DNA of 64,000 nucleotides. Origin: Undibacterium umbellatum. GTDB taxonomy: Bacteria > Pseudomonadota > Gammaproteobacteria > Burkholderiales > Burkholderiaceae_D. This document shows, one piece after another, positions 35,182 to 44,758 of this stretch. Position 1 is the first letter of the stretch. Every line of letters starts with the position of its first letter. The stretch spans positions 248,001-312,000 of the forward strand of contig NZ_JACOFX010000003.1 of the NCBI RefSeq assembly GCF_014284125.1, written 5' to 3'. The notes beneath the pieces were generated by a model, which ran no database searches, had not been told where the DNA came from, and worked only from the letters and a program-made list of their open reading frames with translations. The position numbers and the translations under genes are program-made.

Positions 35182-36216
35182 TTATACCTTCACCAGCAAT
35201 TTGCCGCGATGTTCGCCGGTGAATAAAGAATTCAGGGCGTTCGGCAATTGTTCAAAGCCATCAATTATGGTCTCTTCAAACACCAGCTCACCAGCCTTGA
35301 CCCAGGGCGAGACGATGGCCAGCATTTCATCCATGCGGTGGAGGTAATCGCGGGCCAGTATGCCCTGTATGATGGCGCGCTGGTAGAGCATGTGCTGCAG
35401 CAGACGGGGGCCCATTTCTGGCACATCAAGGCCGCCGTTGTACTGGCTGATCTGGCCGCAGATGATGATGCGGGCGCGGCGCTTGATGATGGGGATGATG
35501 GCGTCGGTGACCATGCCGCCTACATTGTCGAAATACACATCGACACCGCCTGTGAGCTTGAGTATCTCCTGGCTCAATGTTTCGTCATTGCTGTATGCCT
35601 TGTAATCAAGTGCCCAGTCTGCTCCCAGTTTGTCCTTCAGCCAGGCACATTTTTCTGCGCCACCGGCGATGCCCAGAACTTTTGCGCCATGGCGTTTGGC
35701 GAATTGCACCACCAGTGAGCCAACCGCACCTGCTGCGCCGGATACAACGACTACTTCACCGGCATGTGGCTTGCCTGCCTCCGTCAAACCAAACCAGGCG
35801 GTGCGGCCGGGCATGCCGAGTACGCCCAGCGCGGTGGATACTGGCGCAATCGTCGGGTCGATTTTGCTCAGTGCGCTGACATGCACGCGCGCATGGCTTT
35901 GCCAGCCTGTCATGCCAAATACCCAGTCACCGGCTTTGAGGCTGGTGGCATTCGAGGCCAGCACCTGGCCGACCACGCCTGCCGCCTGCACGGTATTGAG
36001 TGGGTGTGGTTCCGGGTTATAGGTAGGCTTGGCAGACTGGTTGATGCGCATGTAGGGGTCTACGCTGATAAAGCGGGCGGCAATCAATACCTCGTCGCGG
36101 TCGAGGGATGTATTCAGGGGCTGGCTGCGCAATTCATAGTGTTCATTGCTGACGATGCCAGTCGGATGGCGGCTGTATATCCATTGCTGGTGAATTACAT
36201 TTTCAGTGTTGGTCAT
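35182..36216 (-). CDS. NADP-dependent MDR oxidoreductase (CurA/leukotriene B4 DH-like)
   Basis: A 344-residue zinc-free medium-chain reductase. The cofactor-binding motif is VSGAAGAVGSLVVQFAKRHG (AxxGxVG). IDPYMRIN-like VDPYMRINQ and YFDNVGGMVTDAII are signature motifs of the prostaglandin reductase/CurA subfamily, which reduces conjugated C=C bonds with NADPH. The LysR gene at 36351 is divergent and probably regulates it. The downstream secreted-protein gene follows after 4 bp. Confidence 0.9.
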   Translation of the reverse strand: MTNTENVIHQQWIYSRHPTGIVSNEHYELRSQPLNTSLDRDEVLIAARFISVDPYMRINQSAKPTYNPEPHPLNTVQAAGVVGQVLASNATSLKAGDWVFGMTGWQSHARVHVSALSKIDPTIAPVSTALGVLGMPGRTAWFGLTEAGKPHAGEVVVVSGAAGAVGSLVVQFAKRHGAKVLGIAGGAEKCAWLKDKLGADWALDYKAYSNDETLSQEILKLTGGVDVYFDNVGGMVTDAIIPIIKRRARIIICGQISQYNGGLDVPEMGPRLLQHMLYQRAIIQGILARDYLHRMDEMLAIVSPWVKAGELVFEETIIDGFEQLPNALNSLFTGEHRGKLLVKV

Positions 36217-36309
36217 GGTCGGATCAGATCAAGGAGGGAGATGTTTGCATAGTAGGTCTGTTAAAATGTCTCGTAAAGCAATATAAATTCACTTTTAAAG
36301 TCCAGATTG

Positions 36310-36348
36310 GAAACTTAGTTGGGAAACTTAATTAAGAAACTTAAGCAA
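36310..36348. promoter_or_regulatory. Three 13-bp direct repeats before the LysR gene
   Basis: GAAACTTA occurs at 36310-36317, 36323-36330 and 36336-36343, with 13-bp period: GAAACTTAGTTGG, GAAACTTAATTAA, GAAACTTAAGCAA. The array ends directly at the LysR start codon (36351) and no obvious Shine-Dalgarno is present, so it could be an autoregulatory site. Confidence 0.45.
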
Positions 36349-36350
36349 TC

Positions 36351-37274
36351 ATGAATTTGATAGACCTGAAAATCTTCGCCTGCGTGGCAAGGCAGCCATC
36401 ATTGGGGGCAGCAGCGCAAGAATTGCATTTGACACCGTCGGCAGTATCCAAAGCTTTGCGCAGACTGGAAGGGGACCTGGATACGGTGCTGTTTGATCGT
36501 TCTGCCAAGCGACTCAGCCTGAATGCCAGTGGCCGGCGCATGCTGGAATTTGCCCGTAATATGCTGGCCATGGCTGAGCAGGCCAGAGCTGATGTGGGCG
36601 GTGAACAAGCCAGCTTCAGTTGTCGCGTGGCTGGCCCGGCGATTTTGCTGTGGCGGCATGCCGGGCAACTAGCCGGGGCCATGGCGGACTACCCGGCTGC
36701 TGACTTGCATATGAGCAGCATGTATGAAGAAGATGCCCTGGCTGCACTGTCCCGTGGCGAGGCCAATACGGCATTGGTCACGGCAGAAGTGCTGGATGGC
36801 CGGGCAGCATACTGGTCGCCAGAGTGGCAAAGCCTGTCGCTGGGGGCATTGAATTTGCAGTTGTTGGCTGGTTTGCAACATCCGCTGGTGTTGTCTACGC
36901 CTGAGCAGGCTGGTGCATTGCAAGTCAGCAGTAGCCAGGTGCTGGCACATGACTTTGTCAGTCCCACCCGCTCATTGTTTTGTGGCAAGCAGCGCGGCAA
37001 GCGTTCAGATGGCTGGCGGGATGACCAGTTGCCGCGCAAGATTGCTTACTGGATGGATGATTTGCAGTTACTGCTTTCCATGCTCAAATCAGGCAAGGCG
37101 CTGGCCTATCTGCCCGATTTTGCTCTGGCTGATACTGAACTGGTCCGGCTGGAAGTGGTAGATTGCGGTTTTAGCTGTAGCGAAGAAGTGCATCTGGTCT
37201 GGAATGCCAGGACGGCTGCGCAATGGCAACTGGAGCTGGTGGCCGCTCTCAAAGATCAGTCCAGCAAGGCCTGA
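36351..37274 (+). CDS. LysR family transcriptional regulator
   Basis: A 307-residue LTTR. The N-terminal winged helix-turn-helix is LKIFACVARQPSLGAAAQEL followed by HLTPSAVSKALRRLEGDL, and the rest is a periplasmic-binding-like effector domain. It is divergent from the MDR oxidoreductase gene, with 134 bp between starts, the usual arrangement for an LTTR and its target. The effector is unknown. The pair sits inside the interruption between DUF971 and ubiE. Confidence 0.92.
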   Translation: MNLIDLKIFACVARQPSLGAAAQELHLTPSAVSKALRRLEGDLDTVLFDRSAKRLSLNASGRRMLEFARNMLAMAEQARADVGGEQASFSCRVAGPAILLWRHAGQLAGAMADYPAADLHMSSMYEEDALAALSRGEANTALVTAEVLDGRAAYWSPEWQSLSLGALNLQLLAGLQHPLVLSTPEQAGALQVSSSQVLAHDFVSPTRSLFCGKQRGKRSDGWRDDQLPRKIAYWMDDLQLLLSMLKSGKALAYLPDFALADTELVRLEVVDCGFSCSEEVHLVWNARTAAQWQLELVAALKDQSSKA

Positions 37275-37363
37275 TTTTGGCGATAAGGCAAGGCTTTGGC
37301 CTGGGGATAGGCTACAATTCTCCCTGATGATACCAATAGCTATGCATGCATGAGGTTAAGAAA

Positions 37364-38098
37364 ATGAGCAATACCACCCATTTTGGTTATACCACCGTAG
37401 AAGAAGATCAAAAAGTCCACAAGGTTGCGGAAGTTTTTCACTCCGTCGCCGCCAAATATGATGTCATGAATGACATGATGTCGGCTGGCTTGCACAGGGT
37501 ATGGAAGATATTCACCGTCGCCCAGGCTGGCGTGCGCCCTGGCTTCAAGGTGCTCGATATTGCTGGTGGTACGGGTGACCTGACCAAGGAATTTGTGCGT
37601 CAGGCGGGCAAGACTGGTGAAGTCTGGCATACCGATATCAACGAATCCATGCTCAGGGTAGGGCGTGACCGCCTCTTGAATAAGGGCCTGATCACCCCCA
37701 CTTTACTGTGTGACGCAGAAAAATTACCTTTTCAGGATAATTACTTTGACAGGGTCACTGTGGCATTTGGTTTGCGGAATATGACACACAAGGATCAGGC
37801 ACTGGCAGAAATCCAGCGTGTCCTGAAGCCGGGTGGCAAATTGCTGGTGCTGGAATTCTCCAAAGTACCGGAAATTCTGCAAAAACCTTATGACCTGTAT
37901 TCTTTCAAGGTCTTGCCCTGGATGGGGCAAAAGATCGCTGGCGATGCTGACAGCTATAAGTACCTTGCTGAATCGATACGCATGCATCCCGATCAGGAAA
38001 CCCTGAAAACGATGATGGAAACAGCAGGTTTGGAAAGTGTGCAATATTTTAATTTGACGGCAGGTGTGGCTGCATTGCACACAGGTATCAAGTATTGA
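37364..38098 (+). CDS. ubiE: Demethylmenaquinone/2-methoxy-6-polyprenyl-benzoquinol methyltransferase
   Basis: SAM-dependent C-methyltransferase of ubiquinone (and menaquinone) synthesis. Class I SAM motifs [12 protein letters not shown] (motif I), [24 protein letters not shown] and [15 protein letters not shown] are diagnostic for UbiE. I chose ATG 37364 (MSNTTHFGY; 244 residues) with upstream GAGG; a start six codons earlier is weaker. It begins the ubiE-Tim44-ubiJ-ubiB run. Confidence 0.96.
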   Translation: MSNTTHFGYTTVEEDQKVHKVAEVFHSVAAKYDVMNDMMSAGLHRVWKIFTVAQAGVRPGFKVLDIAGGTGDLTKEFVRQAGKTGEVWHTDINESMLRVGRDRLLNKGLITPTLLCDAEKLPFQDNYFDRVTVAFGLRNMTHKDQALAEIQRVLKPGGKLLVLEFSKVPEILQKPYDLYSFKVLPWMGQKIAGDADSYKYLAESIRMHPDQETLKTMMETAGLESVQYFNLTAGVAALHTGIKY

Positions 38099-38155
38099 AG
38101 TAATAGATTTGAAGCAAATACGCTTTGAAATAATCTGGAAACAAACAGGAGTCGA

Positions 38156-39064
38156 ATGATGAAAAAATTTCTGATCGCCATGCTGGTCGTTGCAAGCACG
38201 ATGACTATGTCATCCTTTGACGCAGAAGCCAAGCGACTTGGTAGCGGCAGCTCGATAGGCAAGCAATCGAATAATGTGTCACGCCAGGCAACGCCGGCAG
38301 CGGCACCTACACATAATGCCGCTACGCCAGCGGCAACACCTGCTGCTACGCCTGCTGTAGCACCGCCCAAGCCTGGCATCCCATGGAAGGGTATTGCCGG
38401 TGGTTTGATCGGAGGCGCCTTGCTGGCTGCAGCCTTGTCTCATTTGGGTCTGGGTGGTGCGCTCGCCAGCATGCTGGGTAGTTTACTGACTTTCGCCCTG
38501 ATTGGTCTGGCAATATTCTTTGTCGTGCGTTTCTTCCGCAATCGGAACCGCCAGGGTACGGGTAATGGCTTTAACCAGCCAGCTTTTGCCGGAGCCCCAT
38601 CTATGCCGTCAGCGGCACCTGAACCTATGGCATTCCAAAACAATGCGCCAGGTTCTTCAGGCAGCAATCTGAGTGGTAACGCTAACTGGACTATCCCGGC
38701 AGACTTTGATGTGCCTGGCTTCCTGCGTAATGCCAAGACTTATTTCATCCGCCTGCAAGCGGCATGGGATAAGGCAGACATCAATGATTTGCGTGAATTC
38801 ACCACGGCAGAAATGTATGCAGAACTGAAATTGCAAATCCAGGAACGTGGCGCATCTTCCAATGTGACGGATGTCGTCACCCTGAATGCAGATATGCTGG
38901 GCGTGGAAACCACGGCTACAGAGTATCTGGCCAGCGTCAAGTTCAGCGGCATGATCAAGGAATCTGCAAATGCACCTGCAGAAGCCTTTACTGAAGTCTG
39001 GAATTTGTCCAAGTCAGTCAATGGTCAGGGCGGCTGGGTATTAGCTGGTATTCAGCAAATGTAA
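38156..39064 (+). CDS. Tim44-like domain membrane protein
   Basis: A 302-residue protein. An N-terminal signal segment (LIAMLVVASTMTMSSFDA) is followed by an Ala/Thr/Pro-rich stretch (about 40-75), two hydrophobic segments (about 80-130) and a C-terminal Tim44-like domain (about 185-302). The latter includes VPGFLRNAKTYFIRLQAAWDKADINDLREFTT. The family is common in proteobacteria, and its role is unclear. It follows ubiE after 57 bp. The Gly-rich SLLGG-like segment GGLIGGALLAAAL is typical. Confidence 0.88.
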   Translation: MMKKFLIAMLVVASTMTMSSFDAEAKRLGSGSSIGKQSNNVSRQATPAAAPTHNAATPAATPAATPAVAPPKPGIPWKGIAGGLIGGALLAAALSHLGLGGALASMLGSLLTFALIGLAIFFVVRFFRNRNRQGTGNGFNQPAFAGAPSMPSAAPEPMAFQNNAPGSSGSNLSGNANWTIPADFDVPGFLRNAKTYFIRLQAAWDKADINDLREFTTAEMYAELKLQIQERGASSNVTDVVTLNADMLGVETTATEYLASVKFSGMIKESANAPAEAFTEVWNLSKSVNGQGGWVLAGIQQM

Positions 39065-39066
39065 GC

Positions 39067-39170
39067 AAGGACTCACGCAAAACCGCCCCAGCGGCGTTCA
39101 GCGCCTAGCCGTACTTATCGTACTGTCGTCGTCGCTGCAGTCTTGCTGGAATAATTTTGCGAGAGTCCTT
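39067..39170. mobile_element. MITE-like inverted-repeat element
   Basis: AAGGACTCACGCAAAAC (39067-39083) and ATTTTGCGAGAGTCCTT (39154-39170) are inverted arms with two mismatches in 17. The 70-bp core holds GGCGTT-CA-GCGCC and GTACTTATCGTAC. Its order of hairpin and GTACT palindrome resembles that of the element at 17089-17206, although the ends differ. No open frame. Confidence 0.55.
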
Positions 39171-39225
39171 GAAAGAGTTTGATGCTACGCAGCGATGCTC
39201 GCTGCGATTAGCTGTTAAACTGGAA

Positions 39226-39256
39226 GCCGCCCCGCAAATTGCCGGGCGGTTTTTTA
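39226..39256 (+). terminator. Rho-independent terminator after the Tim44-like gene
   Basis: CCGCCC (39227-39232) and GGGCGG (39244-39249) form a stem followed by six T. An additional perfect hairpin, CGCAGCGA-TGC-TCGCTGCG, lies at 39188-39206. The terminator separates the ubiE-Tim44 part from ubiJ-ubiB. Confidence 0.8.
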
Positions 39257-39336
39257 TTTGCACGATTTTTTTGCATGATATTTCCGGCTGAGCATTCCAT
39301 GCTGGCCAGGTATTTTGTAATTGCCCTGATTTGAAC

Positions 39337-39909
39337 ATGATCACCATTGCACCCTTTATCAATCATCTTCTGGCACAAGAAAGCTGGGCCAGGAACAAGC
39401 TCTTGCCACACGCTGGCAAGATTGCCTGCATAGACTTGCAAACCATGCAATTACGCCTGAAAGTCGCGCCAGATGGCCTGCTGGAAAGCGCCGCTGCCGG
39501 TGAACAGGTGCAAGTGACCATCTACGTCAAACTCAGTGACTTGCCGCTGATAGCGCAAAACCGCGAGCGTGCTTTTTCTTATGTCAAAATTGAAGGTGAT
39601 GCGGACTTTGCCAACACTATTTCCAATCTCAGCCAGAATTTGCGCTGGGAAGCGGAAGAAGATCTGAGCAAACTGTTTGGTGACGTGGCAGCAGTCCGCA
39701 TGGTGGGCTTGGCCAAATCCCTGCACAAGACGGCGCTGGAAACCCATCAAAAATTCCAGGAAAACCTGGCAGAATATTTTTTGGAAGAAAACCCCATGCT
39801 GGTGCGGCCCCAGGCCGTGCAGGGCTTTAGTACCGAAGTCACCAAGACGCGGGATGATGTCGAGCGTCTTATCAAGCGCATCGAAAAACTGGAAAGGTTG
39901 CGCGGATGA
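39337..39909 (+). CDS. ubiJ: Ubiquinone biosynthesis accessory factor UbiJ (SCP2 domain)
   Basis: A 190-residue SCP2 sterol-carrier-like protein that helps hold ubiquinone intermediates in the soluble Ubi complex. [35 protein letters not shown] is the lipid-binding fold. [13 protein letters not shown] [13 protein letters not shown] and a C-terminal helix with [16 protein letters not shown] are typical. ATG 39337 is used in place of the upstream in-frame TTG. Its stop overlaps ubiB as ATGA, so translation is coupled. Confidence 0.9.
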   Translation: MITIAPFINHLLAQESWARNKLLPHAGKIACIDLQTMQLRLKVAPDGLLESAAAGEQVQVTIYVKLSDLPLIAQNRERAFSYVKIEGDADFANTISNLSQNLRWEAEEDLSKLFGDVAAVRMVGLAKSLHKTALETHQKFQENLAEYFLEENPMLVRPQAVQGFSTEVTKTRDDVERLIKRIEKLERLRG

Positions 39910-41474
39910 TATTGAAGTTTCTGAGGCTGGCAAAAATTATACGTATCGCCATCAAATATGGCATAGATGAAATCGCAATTTCCGGTTTATCGGTGCCACG
40001 CACCGCGCGCCTGATAGACATATTGATATTTTGGCGGGACATCTCGGCCCCGCGTGGCGAGCGCCTGCGCAAGGCTCTGGAAGAACTCGGCCCCATCTTC
40101 GTCAAATTTGGCCAGGTATTGTCAACCCGGCGTGACCTCATGCCATTTGATATTGCCGAAGAGCTGGCACACTTGCAAGACCGCGTACCCTCCTTTGACC
40201 CTGATCTGGCGATAGCGCAAATCAAAAAATCTTTGGGCGCGCATCCTGATCAGTTGTTCGCCAGTTTTGAGCGCGTTCCAGTGGCTTCTGCCTCCATCGC
40301 CCAGGTGCATTTCGCCGTGTTGAAAGATGGCCGCGAAGTGGCTGTTAAAGTCCTTCGCCCCGGCATGAAAGAAGTCATCGATGATGACGTCGCCCTCATG
40401 CAAATTGCTGCCGGCTGGCTGGAAGCTTTATGGGCCGATGGCAAGCGCCTGAAAGCCAAGGAAGTGGTCGGCGAGTTTGACAAATACCTGCACGATGAAC
40501 TCGATCTCATGCGAGAGGCGGCCAATGGCAGCCAGTTGCGCCGCAATTTTGCCGACTCGGATTTGCTGATGGTACCAGAGATGCACTGGGATTATTGTTC
40601 GTCTTCCGTCATCGTCATGGAGCGCATGCAGGGCATACCGATTTCACAACTGGATAAATTGCGCGAAGCTGGTGTTGATCTGGGCAAACTCTCGCGTGAT
40701 GGCGTCACCATCTTCTTTACCCAGGTGTTTCGCGATGGTTTTTTTCATGCAGATATGCATCCCGGTAATATCCTGGTATCGACGGCACCTGCTACCCTGG
40801 GCCGTTATATCGCCCTGGATTTTGGCATCGTTGGCACACTCAATGATTTCGACAAGGACTACCTGTCGCAAAATTTTTTGGCTTTTTTCCGCCGCGACTA
40901 CAAACGCGTGGCAGAAGCACATATAGAGTCAGGCTGGGCACCCAAGGACACCCGCGTCGATGAGCTGGAAGCCGCAGTGCGCGCCTGTTGCGAACCCATT
41001 TTTGACCGCCCGCTGAAAGACATTTCTTTTGGCCAGGTCTTGTTGCGCCTGTTCCAGACTTCGCGCCGCTTCAATGTAGAAGTGCAACCGCAACTGGTGC
41101 TGCTGCAAAAAACCCTGCTCAATATTGAGGGCCTGGGGCGTCAGCTGGACCCTGACCTGGATTTATGGAAAACCGCCAAACCTTATCTGGAACGCTGGAT
41201 GAGCGAACAGGTAGGCTGGCGCGGCCTGATAGAAAAACTCAAGGACGAAGCACCGCGCTATAGCCACATCTTCCCGCAATTGCCACGCCTGGCGCACCAG
41301 GCTCTGACACGTGCGGCCGAACCTGGGCATAGCGATGAAATGCTGATGGCTTTGTTGACAGAGCAAAGACGTACCAATCGCCTGTTGCGCACTATCGTGT
41401 ATTTCGGTGCGGGCTTGTTTTCTGGCGTTGTGGTGGCGCAATTGCTGCTGCATTTCTATTTCAAAATTGGATAG
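39906..41474 (+). CDS. ubiB: Ubiquinone biosynthesis protein UbiB (ABC1/ADCK-type atypical kinase)
   Basis: A 522-residue member of the ABC1/ADCK/UbiB family needed for ubiquinone synthesis. [14 protein letters not shown] is the KxGQ motif, and [29 protein letters not shown] includes the Ala-rich loop and catalytic Lys. [15 protein letters not shown] and ALDFGIVG are the catalytic and metal-binding motifs. A C-terminal hydrophobic tail (about 495-520) would anchor it to the inner membrane. ATGA overlap with ubiJ supports an operon. Confidence 0.97.
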   Translation: MILKFLRLAKIIRIAIKYGIDEIAISGLSVPRTARLIDILIFWRDISAPRGERLRKALEELGPIFVKFGQVLSTRRDLMPFDIAEELAHLQDRVPSFDPDLAIAQIKKSLGAHPDQLFASFERVPVASASIAQVHFAVLKDGREVAVKVLRPGMKEVIDDDVALMQIAAGWLEALWADGKRLKAKEVVGEFDKYLHDELDLMREAANGSQLRRNFADSDLLMVPEMHWDYCSSSVIVMERMQGIPISQLDKLREAGVDLGKLSRDGVTIFFTQVFRDGFFHADMHPGNILVSTAPATLGRYIALDFGIVGTLNDFDKDYLSQNFLAFFRRDYKRVAEAHIESGWAPKDTRVDELEAAVRACCEPIFDRPLKDISFGQVLLRLFQTSRRFNVEVQPQLVLLQKTLLNIEGLGRQLDPDLDLWKTAKPYLERWMSEQVGWRGLIEKLKDEAPRYSHIFPQLPRLAHQALTRAAEPGHSDEMLMALLTEQRRTNRLLRTIVYFGAGLFSGVVVAQLLLHFYFKIG

Positions 41475-41481
41475 ATGCAGC

Positions 41482-42090
41482 ATGGCTGATTTCCTGAACC
41501 GTGATCCACGTAACCCGCAATTCTGGGATGAACGTTTTGAAAAAAACTTCACGCCATGGGATAAAGGTAATGTTCCGGTGGATTTACAAGCCTTCATGCA
41601 GACTGCTGCCGGGCCAATGAATGTTCTGATCCCCGGTTGCGGCAATGGTTACGAAGCGGCTTTTCTGGCACAGGCAGGCTGGCCGGTGGTGGCTATCGAT
41701 TTTTCCCCTGCTGCCGTGCGCAGCGCGCAAGCGGCGATAGGTGAGTGGGGCAAGCATGTCATCGAGGCAGATTTTTTTGCCTACACTCCCGCACAACCGC
41801 TGGACTTGATTTATGAACGCGCCTTCTTTTGCGCACTACCTCCTGCGATGCGGGCAGATATCGTCAAGCGCTGGGCGACACTTTTGTCCTCAGGTGCCTT
41901 GCTGGCAGGGTTTTTCTTTTTTGATGATGCTGAAGATGCGTCGCTGAAAGGGCCTCCGTTCACCATCCACAGCGCAGTATTTACGGAATTGATGTCGCCG
42001 TATTTTGCCTTGCTTGAAGAGCGGGCTGTCAGTGACTCCATACCCGTGTTTGCGGGCAGGGAGTGGTGGCAGGTGTGGAAACGCTTGTAA
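41482..42090 (+). CDS. TPMT-like SAM-dependent methyltransferase
   Basis: A 202-residue class I methyltransferase. NPQFWDERFEKNFTPWDKGNVP is the thiopurine methyltransferase N-terminal pattern, NVLIPGCGNGYEAAFLAQAGW is SAM motif I, and DLIYERAFFCALPP matches motif IV. Members methylate thiol, halide or selenium/tellurium compounds; this one's substrate is unknown. ATG 41482 gives the family start; it begins 8 bp after the ubiB stop, so it may be read from the same transcript. Confidence 0.87.
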   Translation: MADFLNRDPRNPQFWDERFEKNFTPWDKGNVPVDLQAFMQTAAGPMNVLIPGCGNGYEAAFLAQAGWPVVAIDFSPAAVRSAQAAIGEWGKHVIEADFFAYTPAQPLDLIYERAFFCALPPAMRADIVKRWATLLSSGALLAGFFFFDDAEDASLKGPPFTIHSAVFTELMSPYFALLEERAVSDSIPVFAGREWWQVWKRL

Positions 42091-42093
42091 CAT

Positions 42094-42197
42094 CGTAGGT
42101 TGGGCTACGTTTCATCAGCCCAACACTCGGCCTATAAATTTCGTATACGTTTATCAAAGGCCCAGTGTTGGGCTGGTAAGCCGCAGCCCAACCTACG
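42094..42197. repeat. GTAGGTTGGGC family repeat, full long inverted repeat
   Basis: CGTAGGTTGGGCT at 42094 pairs with AGCCCAACCTACG at 42185-42197. Inner arms CAGCCCAACACTCGGCC and GGCCCAGTGTTGGGCTG pair too, around a GTATACG centre. The whole 104-bp element folds end to end, with no open frame. The other complete copy is at 63687-63790; half-copies are at 7627 and 34047. Confidence 0.8.
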
Positions 42198-42326
42198 AAG
42201 TTAACGCACTTCATCCCCCACAGGCACATCACTTGCTTGCCATTCCCTCACACTGACCAGGCCATAAGCCGGTCACCTCCATGATTCACTCTCCCTCATG
42301 GCATACGCCTCTTGAAAGGGAATGGA

Positions 42327-43349
42327 ATGAATAAGGCAGTCACACTGGCATTGCAAGGCGGCGGATCACATGGCGCACTGACTTGGGGCGTTCTGGACCG
42401 TTTGCTCGAAGATGGGCGCATCAGCATAGAGGCGATCAGCGGTTCCAGTGCGGGGGCCATGAATGCGGTGGCGCTGGCACATGGTTATCTGCAGGGCGGG
42501 GCAGATGGTGCCAGAGAGTCACTGAAAAATTTCTGGGATAGCGTCGCCAGCAGTTCCCCCTTTAGCTCAGTCATGGATGAACATGCGTTGACGGCTGATA
42601 TTGCGACACAATCTGAATTGCCAGCCGCCATGAAGCATTTGTTTTCCTGGGCGCGTTTCTTTTCACCTAGCCAGCTCAATCCCTTCGACATCAACCCCTT
42701 GCGAGATATCCTGGCGGCGCAGATAGACTTTGAACGCTTGCGTCAGCAACCTGGCATTGAGCTGTTCATCGCCACGACACAGGTCAGTACTGGTAGCTTG
42801 AAACTGTTTCGCAACCGCCAGATGAGTCTGGATGTCTTGCTGGCTTCAGCCTGCCTGCCCATGATACACAGGGCGGTCGAGATAGACGGCGAGGCATACT
42901 GGGACGGCGGCCTGACTGCCAACCCTCCATTATTCCCGCTAGTACATAAATGCAAGGCGCCCGACATTATCGCTATTCTCCTACATGCCCAGCCCAGGGG
43001 GGAGGTGCCTTCCACAGTCAACGAAATCTGGCAGCGGCTGACTGAGATGAGTTTCAGTTCTACCTTTCACACTGAATCGCAGGGTTTGTTACTGGCAAAG
43101 CGCGAAGCAGATCGTGGCTGGCTGACCTGGGGCAGGCTGGAACGTCGTCTGCGCAAATTGAACCTGCATGTGATTGCTGCACCTGAACTCATGAGCCAGT
43201 TAAGTAGCCACAGCAAAATGAATGCACAGGCGGCTTTTTTGCACAGCCTGCATGCCGAGGGCAGGGCAAGGGCGCAAGTCTGGCTGGATCAGCATTTTCA
43301 GCAACTGGGGCAATATTCCAGCTTCAGGATGGCGCATCTGTTTCGCTAG
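42327..43349 (+). CDS. Patatin-like phospholipase
   Basis: A 340-residue cytosolic or membrane-associated lipase. LALQGGGSHGALTWGVLDRLLED gives the oxyanion loop and ISGSSAGAMNAVAL the nucleophile serine (G-S-S-A-G). The catalytic Asp is in EAYWDGGLTANPPL (DGG). The preferred start is ATG 42327 (MNKAVTL), with a poly-purine AAAGGGAATGG upstream; an in-frame TTG lies five codons before. Substrate specificity is unknown. The next gene, pssA, is also involved in phospholipid metabolism. Confidence 0.9.
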   Translation: MNKAVTLALQGGGSHGALTWGVLDRLLEDGRISIEAISGSSAGAMNAVALAHGYLQGGADGARESLKNFWDSVASSSPFSSVMDEHALTADIATQSELPAAMKHLFSWARFFSPSQLNPFDINPLRDILAAQIDFERLRQQPGIELFIATTQVSTGSLKLFRNRQMSLDVLLASACLPMIHRAVEIDGEAYWDGGLTANPPLFPLVHKCKAPDIIAILLHAQPRGEVPSTVNEIWQRLTEMSFSSTFHTESQGLLLAKREADRGWLTWGRLERRLRKLNLHVIAAPELMSQLSSHSKMNAQAAFLHSLHAEGRARAQVWLDQHFQQLGQYSSFRMAHLFR

Positions 43350-43408
43350 CACCTGAGGCCGCGCTGGTGTTACCATCATCAGGTTTTCACTGGTATCCAT
43401 AGATAGAC

Positions 43409-44758
43409 ATGCGCCTCTTCAAGTCCGCTTCCGACCTTACGCATTTAAACGGCATCCCGTTACAGGCAGATACCGTCCAGACGCTGCTTAGTGCAGCAGA
43501 CTACCGCAACACTTTGCTGGCAAAAATTGCCGCTGCCAGGCACAGGATATATTTATGCAGCCTGTACCTGCAAAATGATGAAGCAGGCGCTGAGATCCTG
43601 CAGGCACTATATGCAGCCAAGGCTGCCCGCCCTGAGCTCGATATTGCTGTCCTGGTCGACTGGCACCGGGCGCAACGGGGTTTGATTGGTGCTGCAAAAA
43701 GTGGCGGCAATGCAGCCTGGTATCAAGAGGCCAGCAAGGCAAATGCCTATGCTGTGCCGCTGTATGGAATACCGGTACAAACCCGCGAATTATTTGGTGT
43801 GCTGCATTTGAAAGGCTTCGTCATTGATGATGAAGTCATCTATAGCGGTGCCAGCCTGAACAATGTGTATCTGCACAAACAAGACAAATACCGTCATGAC
43901 CGTTACCTGCTGATCCATAACAAAGTGCTGGCCAACTGCATGGTGCAATTCATCCGTGAACACTTGTTATCTGCCGCTGCCGTGCACAGGCTGGATATGC
44001 CTGAGATACCCGCTACGCGTAGCATACGCCGCGAAATCAAGCAGTTCAGGAGTAAGCTGAAAAGCGCCCGTTATGACTGCAACATGGCCGAACAAGAATA
44101 CGACAGACATCGCCTGAGTGTGACGCCGCTGGTGGGCGTCGGCAAAAATAATCCGCTCAACAAAGTCATTTGCCAGTTGCTGTCTGCCAGCAAGACGCAG
44201 ATCACCATCTGCACGCCTTACTTCAATTTCCCGCTGGCGGTCACCCGTGAAATCAACCGCGCCCTGAAGCGCGGAGTGCGCATTTGCGTCATCGTTGGCG
44301 ACAAGACAGCCAATGACTTCTTCATCCCGCCAGAGCAGCCTTTCAAGGTCATTGCGGCCTTGCCGTATCTGTATGAGGTCAATCTGCGCCGCTTTGCCAA
44401 GTCCCATCAGGCAGACATCAGCAGCGGGCAATTGCAACTGCGCCTGTGGAAGGATGATGATAATACCTACCATCTCAAAGGCATGTGGATAGACCAGGAG
44501 TATGCCCTCATGACCGGCAATAACCTCAATCCGCGTGCCTTTCGCCTGGACCTGGAAAACGCCTTGCTGATCCATGATCCGCAGCATGAATTGCGGCAGC
44601 AAAGACAAGATGAGTTGAACAGCATCATGGAAAAAACGGCGGTCATCACACACTATCGTGAGCTGGAAAAAAACATTGATTACCCTGATCCTGTACGCAA
44701 ATTGCTGGGGCGGCTTAGTGGCACGCGGCTGGACCGACTGGCGTATCGGGTGTTGTAG
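43409..44758 (+). CDS. pssA: CDP-diacylglycerol-serine O-phosphatidyltransferase (PLD type)
   Basis: Makes phosphatidylserine from CDP-diacylglycerol and serine, the step towards phosphatidylethanolamine. At 449 residues it matches the PLD-superfamily PssA of Escherichia coli rather than the membrane-integral type. HLKGFVIDDEVIYSGASLNN (near 132-151) and HLKGMWIDQEYALMTGNNLN (near 355-374) are the two HKD-type active-site motifs. DKYRHDRYLLIHNKVL is a further conserved element. No membrane helix is seen; the family is peripheral. Confidence 0.93.
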   Translation: MRLFKSASDLTHLNGIPLQADTVQTLLSAADYRNTLLAKIAAARHRIYLCSLYLQNDEAGAEILQALYAAKAARPELDIAVLVDWHRAQRGLIGAAKSGGNAAWYQEASKANAYAVPLYGIPVQTRELFGVLHLKGFVIDDEVIYSGASLNNVYLHKQDKYRHDRYLLIHNKVLANCMVQFIREHLLSAAAVHRLDMPEIPATRSIRREIKQFRSKLKSARYDCNMAEQEYDRHRLSVTPLVGVGKNNPLNKVICQLLSASKTQITICTPYFNFPLAVTREINRALKRGVRICVIVGDKTANDFFIPPEQPFKVIAALPYLYEVNLRRFAKSHQADISSGQLQLRLWKDDDNTYHLKGMWIDQEYALMTGNNLNPRAFRLDLENALLIHDPQHELRQQRQDELNSIMEKTAVITHYRELEKNIDYPDPVRKLLGRLSGTRLDRLAYRVL

